This document shows, one piece after another, positions 51,977-60,855 of a stretch of 64,000 bases of DNA. Position 1 is the first letter of the stretch. The number at the start of each line of letters is the position of its first letter. The notes under the pieces were generated by a model. The model was not told where the DNA came from and did no database searches. It was given only the letters and a program-made list of their open reading frames with translations. The stretch is from Sulfurovum sp. TSL1 (lineage in GTDB: Bacteria > Campylobacterota > Campylobacteria > Campylobacterales > Sulfurovaceae), in assembly GCF_019972135.1 (NCBI RefSeq), contig NZ_BPFI01000001.1, positions 107,106 through 171,105 on the forward strand. The letters are read 5' to 3'. The position numbers and the translations under genes were made by a program.

Positions 51977-54859
51977 CTATGAAAGCTCTTTGATGACTTT
52001 AAAATCACCTGACTCATAGGAGTAGACTTTCTTAGCCTCTTTATCAATGATCACCGGACGTATCCACTCATTTAAAATAAACTCTTTGGCTATAGAGTTT
52101 TCGACAGCTTTTCCTACTTTTTCCAAAGGTGCTTCCATAAATGTCAGCAGTCTTACCGGTTCATGATAGGCTTCACCTTCCAACTGGACTGATTGTGTAG
52201 GAAGACCGATCTTTAGATCACTGTAATTACCATTATAAACACCGACTTTTGCCACCACATTGTGATAGACCTTAGAACCAGCACCATAAATGGCATTATC
52301 TACCGTAGAAAAATAGTGCTCCATATTGATCCATTCACCTACGATGAGCGGCCCGTCAAAGATACGCGTGAGGATATCGGCATTGTCATTATCTACACGC
52401 CAGTCATAAGAGTGCATAAAGAACCTATTGTGTAAATTGACATGTTTGGTTGTACTTCGAGGTCCTGCAAAGGCCCCCATATTACCTGCCAGTCCCCATT
52501 CAGGTCTAGGCTCGGACCAGTCCATCGATTTGATCATCACATCTTCTTGTGTATGTGTATACGGAAGCGCCTTTATTCTTTCTTCTCTGGACATTTGTGA
52601 TGCTTTGTTAAAGTCATGCATGATCTGGAAAAATTTGGGCATCTCTTCCGCTGTGAGGATATCTGTATCATAGTATTTGATCTCATCCGTGGTAGTGATG
52701 TGCATCCCTGGTATGAATTTTGTACTGTCAGGAATGACAATGCCTTTTTCTTTCAGTGCTTCACGTACCTCTTTGGTATTGGCTATCATACAAAGTGCTC
52801 TTGTGTTTGGAAGAGAGATGTTCCCTCCGCATGCACCACAATCCAGTGCTGATTCAAATGGATTGTTGTCAGAGATACTTCCGTGCCCGATGATCGTGAC
52901 AAATTGAGGAAAATCATCCACTTGACCTATCATTGTCAGGTAGTTATGAAGATAGTGCACTTTCTCTTCAAGTGTGAACCCGACCATGGAGAGCTTGTGT
53001 TTTTGGAAGGTATAGTCCTCTTCTGTGATCTTGTACTCATTTTTGAGTTTTTCTACGAGTTCATCGGACAACGCTGTCTTTAATTCCTTACCTAAAACAA
53101 GGTGATCTCTGATCGCCTGGATCTCTTCTGTTGAATACTCTTTTGGGCCGTTGCCCGACAAGACTTCACTGATGATGTGTGTATGAAGTTTATTGACATA
53201 CATCTCTATCTCTTCGGGTGAAAGCTTATCCAGTGTATAGGTCGTTTTTGGTTTTTGAGGTTTGAGCTTTGAAAAAAGCTTCTGTGTTCTTCTCGGTGAA
53301 AACGTTTTTCCAAAAAGGTTGATACCGAAGATCCATCCGATCGCCTCAACCATAATATAGGGTGTATATGGGTTGTTCTTGAGATCACTGAGTACTTTTT
53401 TGGTCGTTTTGTTCATCCCTTTTTTGGAACTGTAATCTTCATAAAGCTCTTTTGGAATTTCAAATACTATATTTCCCGCTTTTACGATCGCCGGAGATAA
53501 AAAGAGTTCATGCGATTTATCAAACTCTACAAATGCGATCGGAAGACCCAAAAAGCCGCCGGCACCATAGGTTTCGTATGGACCAGAACTTTCGATCTGT
53601 CTTCGAATCACTTCAGATCTTACATCCAAACAGAATGTAGCAGACGCTACCGCTTTTTCATTTTCTTCCTGTGGTACAGTGGTGAACTCATCGACATAAC
53701 AGCGGATATAACTGTCTTCAAGTGATTTCAGCCAGACATATCCTTCTTCTTCTCTCAGTGTCTCCATGATCTTCGCAAGTTCCGTAAGCGGTATATCTGT
53801 GTTGCCAAGATGATCACTCGCAAGATGTACTTGTTTTGCATCCAGTTGAAGTACGTATTGTGTATAGCTTTCCAGGATCTCATCATAGTTCTGCTGATCT
53901 TCCATCGCATCGATGAATTTTCCGGGTAAGCTCCCTTTATACTTAAGTATTTTGAGTAGAACATAAGCACTGTTGTCCTGAATATAATTCGCTAGTTCTT
54001 GATAGTTACTGATCTTTCTGTTCTTCAGATACTTCAGTTCATAGTAGAACCTGATCGCCAAATAATCCATTAAGGATGAAGGGTACTGCTGTTGCGAATA
54101 ATAGTTAGGATCTTCGGAACGATATTTGATAAATCCTGCCCAACCATGAAGTTTAAGAATGTGCTTAAGAAGGTTTCTTTCTATATCTTCCTCTGCAACC
54201 TGCAGCTTTTCAAGCGCCTCTTTCACAAAGGTCTCAGAATCATTGGCATAGTCAAGGTTCTCATAGAGTTTAAACGTTTCAAACATACCGAGATCTCTAT
54301 TGGACATCGTGAGTGTCGTCTGCTCTTCATCTAAGAAACGTGAGACGTATTCGATCACTTCTTTTTCTATCAACTCTTTATCATCCCTGTCAAAAAGGAT
54401 GTCATTGATCTCATATAGCGTCATGTGCTTTGTAAGTTTTCTGCGCCATTTCTCTTTGTTATGATAGAAGAATTTTTCATCCAGATATGCCAAAAGTTCT
54501 TCATCGATCTTGTGTTCTGTGATCGATGCAGGGCTTCTGAAACTGTTCCATTTCGGGTTGACTTCCAGGAGACATTTTTCAGCCAGATCGTAATATTCTG
54601 CCAGGCCGTCGATCTCGAGAATTTTTTCCAGATTGGATCTCAGAATGTCAGGATCGATCTTCCCTTCCTCATAGAGTTTCAGATAGTATGATGACTCCAT
54701 ATAGACTCTACCGCCAAAAATACTTTGGGCTTTATCGAGTCCCTCTTTGAAGTTAAGATGTTCAAATCCTTTCAATGGATTATGATGAATGAATGAACCG
54801 ATAGGCCAATAGTGCGGAACAGTATTTTTAACGGCATTCAGTTTTTCTAATATACTCAT
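51977..54859 (-). CDS. dabA: Inorganic-carbon transporter DabA (DUF2309)
   Basis: 960 residues of the DUF2309/UPF0753 family, the carbonic-anhydrase-like half of the DAB system. DAB converts CO2 to bicarbonate in the cytoplasm, driven by ion flow through DabB. The beta-CA-type zinc site is visible: C410 and D412 (FCLDVRSE), H659 (IIGHGSISD) and C674 (SALDCGACGG). The C-x-D and 15-residue His-Cys spacings match those of the studied Halothiobacillus DabA. It is the last gene of the dabB-membrane protein-dabA operon; its ATG overlaps the middle gene's stop (ATGA). Confidence 0.92.
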   Translation of the reverse strand: MSILEKLNAVKNTVPHYWPIGSFIHHNPLKGFEHLNFKEGLDKAQSIFGGRVYMESSYYLKLYEEGKIDPDILRSNLEKILEIDGLAEYYDLAEKCLLEVNPKWNSFRSPASITEHKIDEELLAYLDEKFFYHNKEKWRRKLTKHMTLYEINDILFDRDDKELIEKEVIEYVSRFLDEEQTTLTMSNRDLGMFETFKLYENLDYANDSETFVKEALEKLQVAEEDIERNLLKHILKLHGWAGFIKYRSEDPNYYSQQQYPSSLMDYLAIRFYYELKYLKNRKISNYQELANYIQDNSAYVLLKILKYKGSLPGKFIDAMEDQQNYDEILESYTQYVLQLDAKQVHLASDHLGNTDIPLTELAKIMETLREEEGYVWLKSLEDSYIRCYVDEFTTVPQEENEKAVASATFCLDVRSEVIRRQIESSGPYETYGAGGFLGLPIAFVEFDKSHELFLSPAIVKAGNIVFEIPKELYEDYSSKKGMNKTTKKVLSDLKNNPYTPYIMVEAIGWIFGINLFGKTFSPRRTQKLFSKLKPQKPKTTYTLDKLSPEEIEMYVNKLHTHIISEVLSGNGPKEYSTEEIQAIRDHLVLGKELKTALSDELVEKLKNEYKITEEDYTFQKHKLSMVGFTLEEKVHYLHNYLTMIGQVDDFPQFVTIIGHGSISDNNPFESALDCGACGGNISLPNTRALCMIANTKEVREALKEKGIVIPDSTKFIPGMHITTTDEIKYYDTDILTAEEMPKFFQIMHDFNKASQMSREERIKALPYTHTQEDVMIKSMDWSEPRPEWGLAGNMGAFAGPRSTTKHVNLHNRFFMHSYDWRVDNDNADILTRIFDGPLIVGEWINMEHYFSTVDNAIYGAGSKVYHNVVAKVGVYNGNYSDLKIGLPTQSVQLEGEAYHEPVRLLTFMEAPLEKVGKAVENSIAKEFILNEWIRPVIIDKEAKKVYSYESGDFKVIKELS

Positions 54860-55596
54860 GCGATAGCCCCTTTAAATCCAATGATACTTAAACCAAGTAG
54901 TGCGATTATAATCATAAAATGCATGATCTTCTCTTTTGATGTCAGATCCACATAATGCAGATTGGTATTCGGTGTGCCAAATACAGTCTTTGGCATCACT
55001 CTCATAGCCACCAAGAAGTTACCAAAAAATACTACCACAACCACGATATACCATAGCAGTGTCGTTTCCTCTTTGATCATATTGCTCAGTAAAAAGAGTG
55101 CATTGGGAAATGGTGGATAGAGTGCCAGGGTGATCAAATAGACGGTTAAAAAAGCACCTACATACGGCGTGGCCAAGGTTGTACCGCTGATACCATGATA
55201 ATTGGCACTTCCATAGTACTTGTCATAGTGTTTTGCTATGGAGTATACACCTGCAAGCGTGATCAATAGGGAGAGACTGTAAAGTACACCTTGCTCCCGT
55301 ATAAACAACATGAAAAACGGTGCATTGATAAAGAGTAAATAGTAACCAAACTTATAAAAATTGGTTGTTTTTGTTGCCTTATAGATAGAAAATATCGCAC
55401 TCAGCAATGCAAGGATCACCAACAGACCAGAGTATTGAGCCTCTACGAATGAAGCGATCACAATGGCACAAAGCAGTAAAAAACCGCTGATCAAAAAGAT
55501 CTTTTCGCTGTTCAGTTTTTGAGACCTCTCTAAAACGAGATAATAAGGTACGCCTGCAGCTAATAAGAATAAAATAATGTTCATTAACATACTCAA
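54856..55596 (-). CDS. Membrane protein between dabB and dabA, unknown
   Basis: 246 residues with about seven to eight membrane helices (IILFLLAAGVPYYLVLERSQ, LLVILALLSAIFSIY, LYSLSLLITLAGVYSI, LLWYIVVVVVFFGNFLVAM, FMIIIALLGLSIIGF). It overlaps dabB and dabA by 4 bp each, so translation of the three is coupled. The classic DAB system needs only DabA and DabB. This extra gene may be a third subunit, such as a further ion-channel piece or assembly factor. The helices at its N-terminus are weakly reminiscent of NuoJ/K-type or short Mrp subunits; not firmly assignable. Confidence 0.75.
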   Translation of the reverse strand: MSMLMNIILFLLAAGVPYYLVLERSQKLNSEKIFLISGFLLLCAIVIASFVEAQYSGLLVILALLSAIFSIYKATKTTNFYKFGYYLLFINAPFFMLFIREQGVLYSLSLLITLAGVYSIAKHYDKYYGSANYHGISGTTLATPYVGAFLTVYLITLALYPPFPNALFLLSNMIKEETTLLWYIVVVVVFFGNFLVAMRVMPKTVFGTPNTNLHYVDLTSKEKIMHFMIIIALLGLSIIGFKGAIA

Positions 55597-57206
55597 CCCT
55601 TCTTGAAAATTTTAATGTATTTGATAAAGAAGTCAGAGACGTAGGCCTCTTTTGCCAAGAGTTTATAAAATAACCATCTTGATCTTTTTGGCCTCTCACT
55701 TTTTTGTATATGTACGAAGTGTTGCTTATACATAAACAGCCACCCTATGATCATAATAGCAGCCAATGCAACCATTGACATGATGATGGTGACATTGAGT
55801 GTTGCCGCACCATAGAAAAGCAGAGCATGCTCACCATAGATAAAATGTTCCAATGCCAATCCGATAAACTCGTAAGTAAACAGGATAATGATAAAAGAAC
55901 TCACAAGTGCCAAGATCACTTTGATCGAGTCGGACCTTGAAACCTTAAAGAAGGACAAGAAGAGCTGGGTACCTGTCAGCCAACCAAATGCCAAGATCAC
56001 GATCGCTGCGTTAAACTCAAAGAACTCTTCACTAAGCACCATTTTCACTCCGATGAATATTAGAAGCGGCAGGATGGTAAAGAGTGCAATAAGATTGAAC
56101 GTTTTGTTACTTTTATGCTCTGTTTTTTCTTCCCAGAACAACTTGTAAGAAAGACGTTGTGGAATGTTAGGATCATGTCTTGCATAACGTATCAGTCCGC
56201 CTGACTCCAAAAAGAGTGTTGCCTTAAAGATACCGTGTACCATAAGGTGATAGATAGCCAGACTGAATGCACCAAGACCGACCTCCATGATCATATATCC
56301 CATTTGTCCCGCTGTGGAGTAACCAAGTGAACGTTTGATGTCCGGTACTACCAGCATTAACACTGATGCAAAAATAGCAGTAAAGAGTCCTATCACAAAT
56401 GCAATATTCAATACGGCCGGTGTCAGTAGAAGCAAGAAAGCCAATTTATTGAGCAAAATACCTCCAACATTGACCACACCCGCATGCATTAAAGCCGACA
56501 CAGGGGTAGGAGCTTCAGAGGTATAAGGCAGCCAGATATGAAAGGGCACGATCGCAGATTTCATCATGGCAGCCACTAAGAAAAGTAACCCGATCACAAA
56601 AATCGTGGGATTCTCCACAGGGTTTTTAGACATCTCCAGCCATGTTTGACTCAGTTGTCCCAAATCTACACTGCCGAACGTCTGATAGGTCAATATCACG
56701 GCAAGTATAAAGAGCAGATCGGCCGCTTTATGGATCAGCATGGTCCAACTACCGTTTTTTACCGCACTTTTTGATGCAACATTAAAGGATACCAAGAGGT
56801 ACAGACTGATACTCATAAGCTGCCAGGCAAGCGCAAGGATCACAAGGTTATTACTCATGACCAGCATATAGATGGCAGAGAAGATAAAATTCAAAAGGAT
56901 AAAAAACCTTTTGTATCCCGGTTCATCCCACATATATTTTGTAGCATATTTACGGATCACAAGACCTAAGATCGCTACATAAGGCACGAGTATGGCAGAG
57001 AGTTCATTGAAAACAAATAAACCGCCAAGTCCATGTATGGGTTCATCGGTAGTGATCACATGATAGGTCCCATAAAGCCCTAACAATGCGATCATGCTTG
57101 ACAACATAATACTCACTTTTGGAATGTGTTCCTTTTTGCTAACAAAAATGAGTATAAATGCTATAACAAGCGGTATACCTGGAATAAGCAATATAATTTT
57201 TTCCAC
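55593..57206 (-). CDS. dabB: Inorganic-carbon transporter DabB (NuoL/Mrp-type ion channel subunit)
   Basis: 537 residues of the proton-conducting membrane transporter family (NADH-quinone oxidoreductase subunit L-like). It has 13-14 helices and the proton-channel Lys/His motifs AAMMKSAIVPFHIWLPYTSE and PTPVSALMHAGVVNVGGILL. In the helix equivalent to NuoL TM5 the usual glutamate region reads ALAWQLMSISLYLL. Its position beside dabA and the absence of other nuo genes make it DabB rather than complex I. First gene of the operon; a ~720-bp intergenic region separates it from oxidoreductase cluster 2. Confidence 0.9.
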   Translation of the reverse strand: MEKIILLIPGIPLVIAFILIFVSKKEHIPKVSIMLSSMIALLGLYGTYHVITTDEPIHGLGGLFVFNELSAILVPYVAILGLVIRKYATKYMWDEPGYKRFFILLNFIFSAIYMLVMSNNLVILALAWQLMSISLYLLVSFNVASKSAVKNGSWTMLIHKAADLLFILAVILTYQTFGSVDLGQLSQTWLEMSKNPVENPTIFVIGLLFLVAAMMKSAIVPFHIWLPYTSEAPTPVSALMHAGVVNVGGILLNKLAFLLLLTPAVLNIAFVIGLFTAIFASVLMLVVPDIKRSLGYSTAGQMGYMIMEVGLGAFSLAIYHLMVHGIFKATLFLESGGLIRYARHDPNIPQRLSYKLFWEEKTEHKSNKTFNLIALFTILPLLIFIGVKMVLSEEFFEFNAAIVILAFGWLTGTQLFLSFFKVSRSDSIKVILALVSSFIIILFTYEFIGLALEHFIYGEHALLFYGAATLNVTIIMSMVALAAIMIIGWLFMYKQHFVHIQKSERPKRSRWLFYKLLAKEAYVSDFFIKYIKIFKKG

Positions 57207-57929
57207 TAAAAACTCCTATGATTCACTAAATTATTTCGTAAAAAATTCTGTTTACTGGGTTTACACCCCACCCATGCTTTATGGTGAGAAGACTAAATCC
57301 AAATATATTTGAACAAAGAAGGTTTTCAAAACCACCTTCTAAAACCTTAGCCATTATAGATGATTTTTTTAAAATATACTCTTTATTAAAAACAAACTTG
57401 TATTAAAATATAAATTTAACAGTATATTGTTACTATTTCACAATTTGACATTGATATCACTTATGAACCAATTGTATAACGTTTATCATAGAACCGCTTT
57501 TCCCTACTAAAGATATCAAAGACCATAGGTCATAAAATAAAGAAAGAATAGATAGAGATATAGAGTATATTTTCACCCTATATAATGTAATAGGGAAAAT
57601 CTCCTTATAGAGAAATAGATCCATAAATATAATCCAATAATGTGATAATAATAAATAATTACATATTATATTGCTTATATTTTCTATAAATTATAAGATA
57701 AGTCAAAGGTTTTTACAGTAAACTCCCATTTGAAAACATATGAATGAAGTTGATAAAGAATTTATCATAAATATGACCTGTATATAAATATTACTAATAT
57801 ATAATATTAAGGTTTTTTTGTGTAAAGTTTATTTGAAGTTCCATTTGCAATCTATTGGTTATGATGATTGAATGTAATCATTCTAATGCATAGATATATG
57901 TTTAAACATCATGGAGTAAAGGAGTTAAA
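57207..57929. other. Divergent control region between the DAB operon and oxidoreductase cluster 2
   Basis: 723 bp, very AT-rich, with no credible gene. It must carry promoters for both autotrophy operons. Symmetric elements near the right end are GAATG-TAAT-CATTC (57870-57883) and the 12-bp palindrome ATGTTTAAACAT (57898-57909), the latter just before the ferredoxin gene's ribosome-binding site (AAAGGAG). Confidence 0.6.
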
Positions 57930-58154
57930 ATGTATTATGTAGCAAAAGTCGATGCAGACAAATGTGCTGAATATAAATGTAACACGTGTACACTATATTG
58001 TCCAGAAGCGAATACGCTTATGTTCGATAAAGACAGAAACACATCTTGGGTAGATGAAAATAGATGTAAAGGGTGTGCACTTTGTGTGTACGTTTGTTCT
58101 GATATGCTAGATCGTAATTGTATTACGATGGAAATGGCTGGTCACGAAGAATAG
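57930..58154 (+). CDS. 2-oxoacid:ferredoxin oxidoreductase cluster 2, 2x[4Fe-4S] ferredoxin (delta) subunit
   Basis: 74 residues, identical to the protein at 39670, including the atypical first motif (C12-x4-C17-x2-C20-x3-C24) and the classic second motif. All DNA differences seen between the genes are synonymous. Here it is the first gene, not the last. AAAGGAG lies 7 bp before the ATG. It must dock on two different catalytic cores, which may explain the strict conservation; gene conversion is the alternative. Confidence 0.93.
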   Translation: MYYVAKVDADKCAEYKCNTCTLYCPEANTLMFDKDRNTSWVDENRCKGCALCVYVCSDMLDRNCITMEMAGHEE

Positions 58155-58198
58155 GTCTAGATTCTAGATTTAATTTAAATTTTTAATTAGGAGAAGTT

Positions 58199-58768
58199 AT
58201 GGCAAACCAAGGTCCTGCGTATTATTCACCGTATCCTGCGGCTACGTATGAAGGTGTAATCACACCACCAGAAGGAAAAGCACTTTTGTTGGAAGATGTG
58301 GTTGATGAAGAAATTGCAATGAGAGAAATTGCAAGAGTGATGTTGACAAGTGAAAATGCAACTATTTTCCCTGGTCCACAAGTATTATATGGTTGGAATG
58401 AAGAAGCTAAGAAGAAAGCTACTCTTATCAAAGAGATGGCAGAGGTTCTTAACGCTAAAATGATTCCAATGTATGATTACAGACCAAAGTATCCAAAAAT
58501 TGATGCTGAAGTTGAGATCAACCCAAATCACCCGAACTTAACAATTTGGCATAATAACATCAAAGCAGCAATTTTCATTGGTGTACACTGTCACTATGCG
58601 AATGTCGCATTAAAAATTGTAAGAGCAGAGACAGATTGTTATACGATCGCGATCTGTGGTTTGTCAGGGCATGAAGATGCAATGGCTACATTAAGAGACC
58701 AGCACTCTCACGAACTTGAAAAATTCATCAAGATCGCTAAAGAAGTTAAAGCTGAGCTTGGAAAATAG
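58199..58768 (+). CDS. 2-oxoacid:ferredoxin oxidoreductase cluster 2, fifth (E-type) subunit, CODH-beta/ACS-epsilon-like
   Basis: 189 residues, homologous to the cluster 1 protein at 36125 (shared IFPGPQVL, MIPMYDYRPKYPKID, INPNHPNLTI, GVHCHYAN, ETDCYTIAICGLSGHEDAMA) but without its C-terminal extension. A subunit of this kind belongs to the five-subunit enzymes known from Hydrogenobacter; its role is not established. GGAG upstream; 14 bp before the alpha gene. Confidence 0.8.
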   Translation: MANQGPAYYSPYPAATYEGVITPPEGKALLLEDVVDEEIAMREIARVMLTSENATIFPGPQVLYGWNEEAKKKATLIKEMAEVLNAKMIPMYDYRPKYPKIDAEVEINPNHPNLTIWHNNIKAAIFIGVHCHYANVALKIVRAETDCYTIAICGLSGHEDAMATLRDQHSHELEKFIKIAKEVKAELGK

Positions 58769-58781
58769 GTAGGAGATTATA

Positions 58782-59984
58782 ATGAGTAAAATAACTGATA
58801 TGACAGCAACACACAACTGGTCTGGACAGAAACTAGTTTCAACAGACTATATGCTTTTTGAAGCTCCTAGAACTAAACACTTTATGACAGGTTCTGAGGT
58901 TGTAAAAGAAGCGGTTAAACGTGCAACAGTAGATGCATCGGTTTCATATCCAATTACACCACAATCTGAAGCAGCTCACCTTATCGGTGAACTTTGGGCT
59001 GAAGGTTATGTTGGTGTTTATTTCCGTGGTGAAAATGAATTTGGTGTAATGTCTGAAGTTGCAGGTTGTTCAATGGCCGGTGCCAGAACAATTACAACTA
59101 CTTCAGGTCCTGGTACACTTAGAGCAATGGAAAACTTTGCACAGTGGTCAGGTACAAGAGCTCCAATGCAGCTTATCCTAATGGCACGTGGTATTAACTC
59201 CCCACTTACTATTCAACCAGACAACTTGGAAGTACAATATCTTCTAGAAACTGGATGTATGATCTGGTATGCAGAAAATGTTCAAGAACTATTTGATATG
59301 TCACTAGCAGCATTTACAGTTGCTGAAAAACCTGATGTCCATGTACCGATCATTACAGCAGTAGACGGATTCTTTGTATCTCACACTCGTGAGGCAGTTA
59401 TGTTGCCAGAGGATGATATCGCTCTTCAGCCATATAATCCATATGCAGCGCCACTACCTCCGATCGACTCTGAGATGCCTCCAGGACGTTTCCTGAGAGA
59501 TCCATTTGTAATGAAGTCTAACTATATCTCTTATGCTACACATGCATCTTGGCAGTGGGAGATCAGATCAGCAGTTGAAAGATCTAAACCATATGCAAGA
59601 CATTACTTAAACGGTCTAGTACATGTTACAGGTACAGAAGATGCAGAGATCGCATTTGTTACTTGTGGTACGGCTTCTAACCAAGCGAAAGAGGCAGAGA
59701 GAGAATTAAACAAATTGGGTGTTAAGAGTAAAGTAATTAAATTAAGAACTATTAGACCTTTCCCTGAAGATGAGCTTCTTGAAGCGCTAGAGGGTGTAAA
59801 ACATGTATTCGTACCTGAATTCAACGTTGTTGGTTGGTTATCAAATGAAGTAAAAGCTAAACTTTATGGAAAATCTGATGCTAACATTGTTGGTGCACCA
59901 AGAGTTGCTGGTGGTATGAGTATGCCTGCAGAAGCGATCATTAAAGAAGTGATGGAAAATATTAACCCTGGAAAAGGAGCATAA
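58782..59984 (+). CDS. 2-oxoacid:ferredoxin oxidoreductase cluster 2, alpha subunit
   Basis: 400 residues with YPITPQSEAAHLIGE (from residue 56), MAGARTITTTSGPGTLRAM and IRPFPEDELLEALEGVKHV. Paralogous to 36851. The cluster's gene order (D-E-A-B-G) is closer to the porEDABG operon of Hydrogenobacter than cluster 1 is, so pyruvate is a weak first guess for this copy and 2-oxoglutarate for the other. The reverse is possible. TAGGAG precedes the ATG. Confidence 0.88.
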   Translation: MSKITDMTATHNWSGQKLVSTDYMLFEAPRTKHFMTGSEVVKEAVKRATVDASVSYPITPQSEAAHLIGELWAEGYVGVYFRGENEFGVMSEVAGCSMAGARTITTTSGPGTLRAMENFAQWSGTRAPMQLILMARGINSPLTIQPDNLEVQYLLETGCMIWYAENVQELFDMSLAAFTVAEKPDVHVPIITAVDGFFVSHTREAVMLPEDDIALQPYNPYAAPLPPIDSEMPPGRFLRDPFVMKSNYISYATHASWQWEIRSAVERSKPYARHYLNGLVHVTGTEDAEIAFVTCGTASNQAKEAERELNKLGVKSKVIKLRTIRPFPEDELLEALEGVKHVFVPEFNVVGWLSNEVKAKLYGKSDANIVGAPRVAGGMSMPAEAIIKEVMENINPGKGA

Positions 59985-59985
59985 C

Positions 59986-60855
59986 ATGTCACATGATATA
60001 TATAAAATCAATCCTGAATTTAGAGAGATCATGCCTAAAGAGATCATTGAGCTTGAAGAAAATGCTACATGGGCTAAAAATATGGATAAGCCACGTGGTA
60101 TTAAAGAGCTTCCGGATACAAAAGAGTTACTTGAAGAACACTCACTATGTGCCGGATGTCCAGAGGCAGCTGCATTAAGATATGTACTCTCTGCATTGCC
60201 TAAGCCTGAGGATACAATCATTGTAAACTCAACAGGTTGTACATCTTTAATGTTCCCACATATTGCACTTCATACAGTACACTCACTCTTTGGTAACCAA
60301 AATGCTGTTGCATCTGGTATCAAAAGAGTATTGGACTGGAGATTCCCGGACACACAAAAAGATGTGGTTGTTCTAGCAGGTGACGGTGCGACTGTTGATA
60401 TCGGTCTTGACTATACACTTCAATCGTTCTTTAGACAAGAAAAGATCACAACGATCTGTTTTGATAACGAAGTATATGCAAACACAGGTGGTCAAGAGTC
60501 AGGTATGACGGCTAAAGGTCAAGTATTTAAAATGGCACCAACTGGTAAAAAGTTTGACAAGGTACCAATGTGGGAGCTTGCTAAAACTTCTGGTTGTCAC
60601 TACTCTGTAAACATGACTGCTTCTGCGCCAAAAGCAGTAGCTAAAGCAGTAAGAGAAGCGATTTTGGTTGCAAGAGAGATCGGACCAACTTATATCAACC
60701 TTTATACACCATGTATCCTTGAGATCGGTCTAAGTGCAAACGAAGGTCTTGGTGAGATGAAAGATCAAGATAAAGACAGATTTGCATCTTATAAACATGT
60801 TTCACCAGAAGCAGAAGAATACTTGAAAAAATGTAAAGCAGAAGGACTTTTATAA
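59986..60855 (+). CDS. 2-oxoacid:ferredoxin oxidoreductase cluster 2, beta (TPP-binding) subunit
   Basis: 289 residues. Cluster ligands are Cys 55 and 58 (HSLCAGCPEA), Cys 85 (NSTGCTSL) and a late Cys (YTPCILEIGL). The TPP motif GDGATVDIGLDY starts at 132 and continues in FDNEVYANTGGQESGM. The STGC and LFGNQNAVASG segments are closer to classic pyruvate enzymes than those of cluster 1, as far as can be judged by eye. It starts 1 bp after the alpha gene stop, and its stop overlaps the gamma start as TAATG. Confidence 0.9.
   Translation: MSHDIYKINPEFREIMPKEIIELEENATWAKNMDKPRGIKELPDTKELLEEHSLCAGCPEAAALRYVLSALPKPEDTIIVNSTGCTSLMFPHIALHTVHSLFGNQNAVASGIKRVLDWRFPDTQKDVVVLAGDGATVDIGLDYTLQSFFRQEKITTICFDNEVYANTGGQESGMTAKGQVFKMAPTGKKFDKVPMWELAKTSGCHYSVNMTASAPKAVAKAVREAILVAREIGPTYINLYTPCILEIGLSANEGLGEMKDQDKDRFASYKHVSPEAEEYLKKCKAEGLL

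Noticed and set aside
41388-52000. Interpretation of the 41-52 kb block as a nitrogen-fixation accessory cluster
   Set aside because: An LRV protein and Cys-rich small proteins suggested it, but no nif structural or assembly gene is present in the window.
55593-57206. Reading the NuoL-like gene as part of respiratory complex I or an Mrp antiporter
   Set aside because: No other nuo or mrp genes are adjacent, and it is coupled to a DUF2309 gene with an intact zinc site, which is the DAB arrangement.
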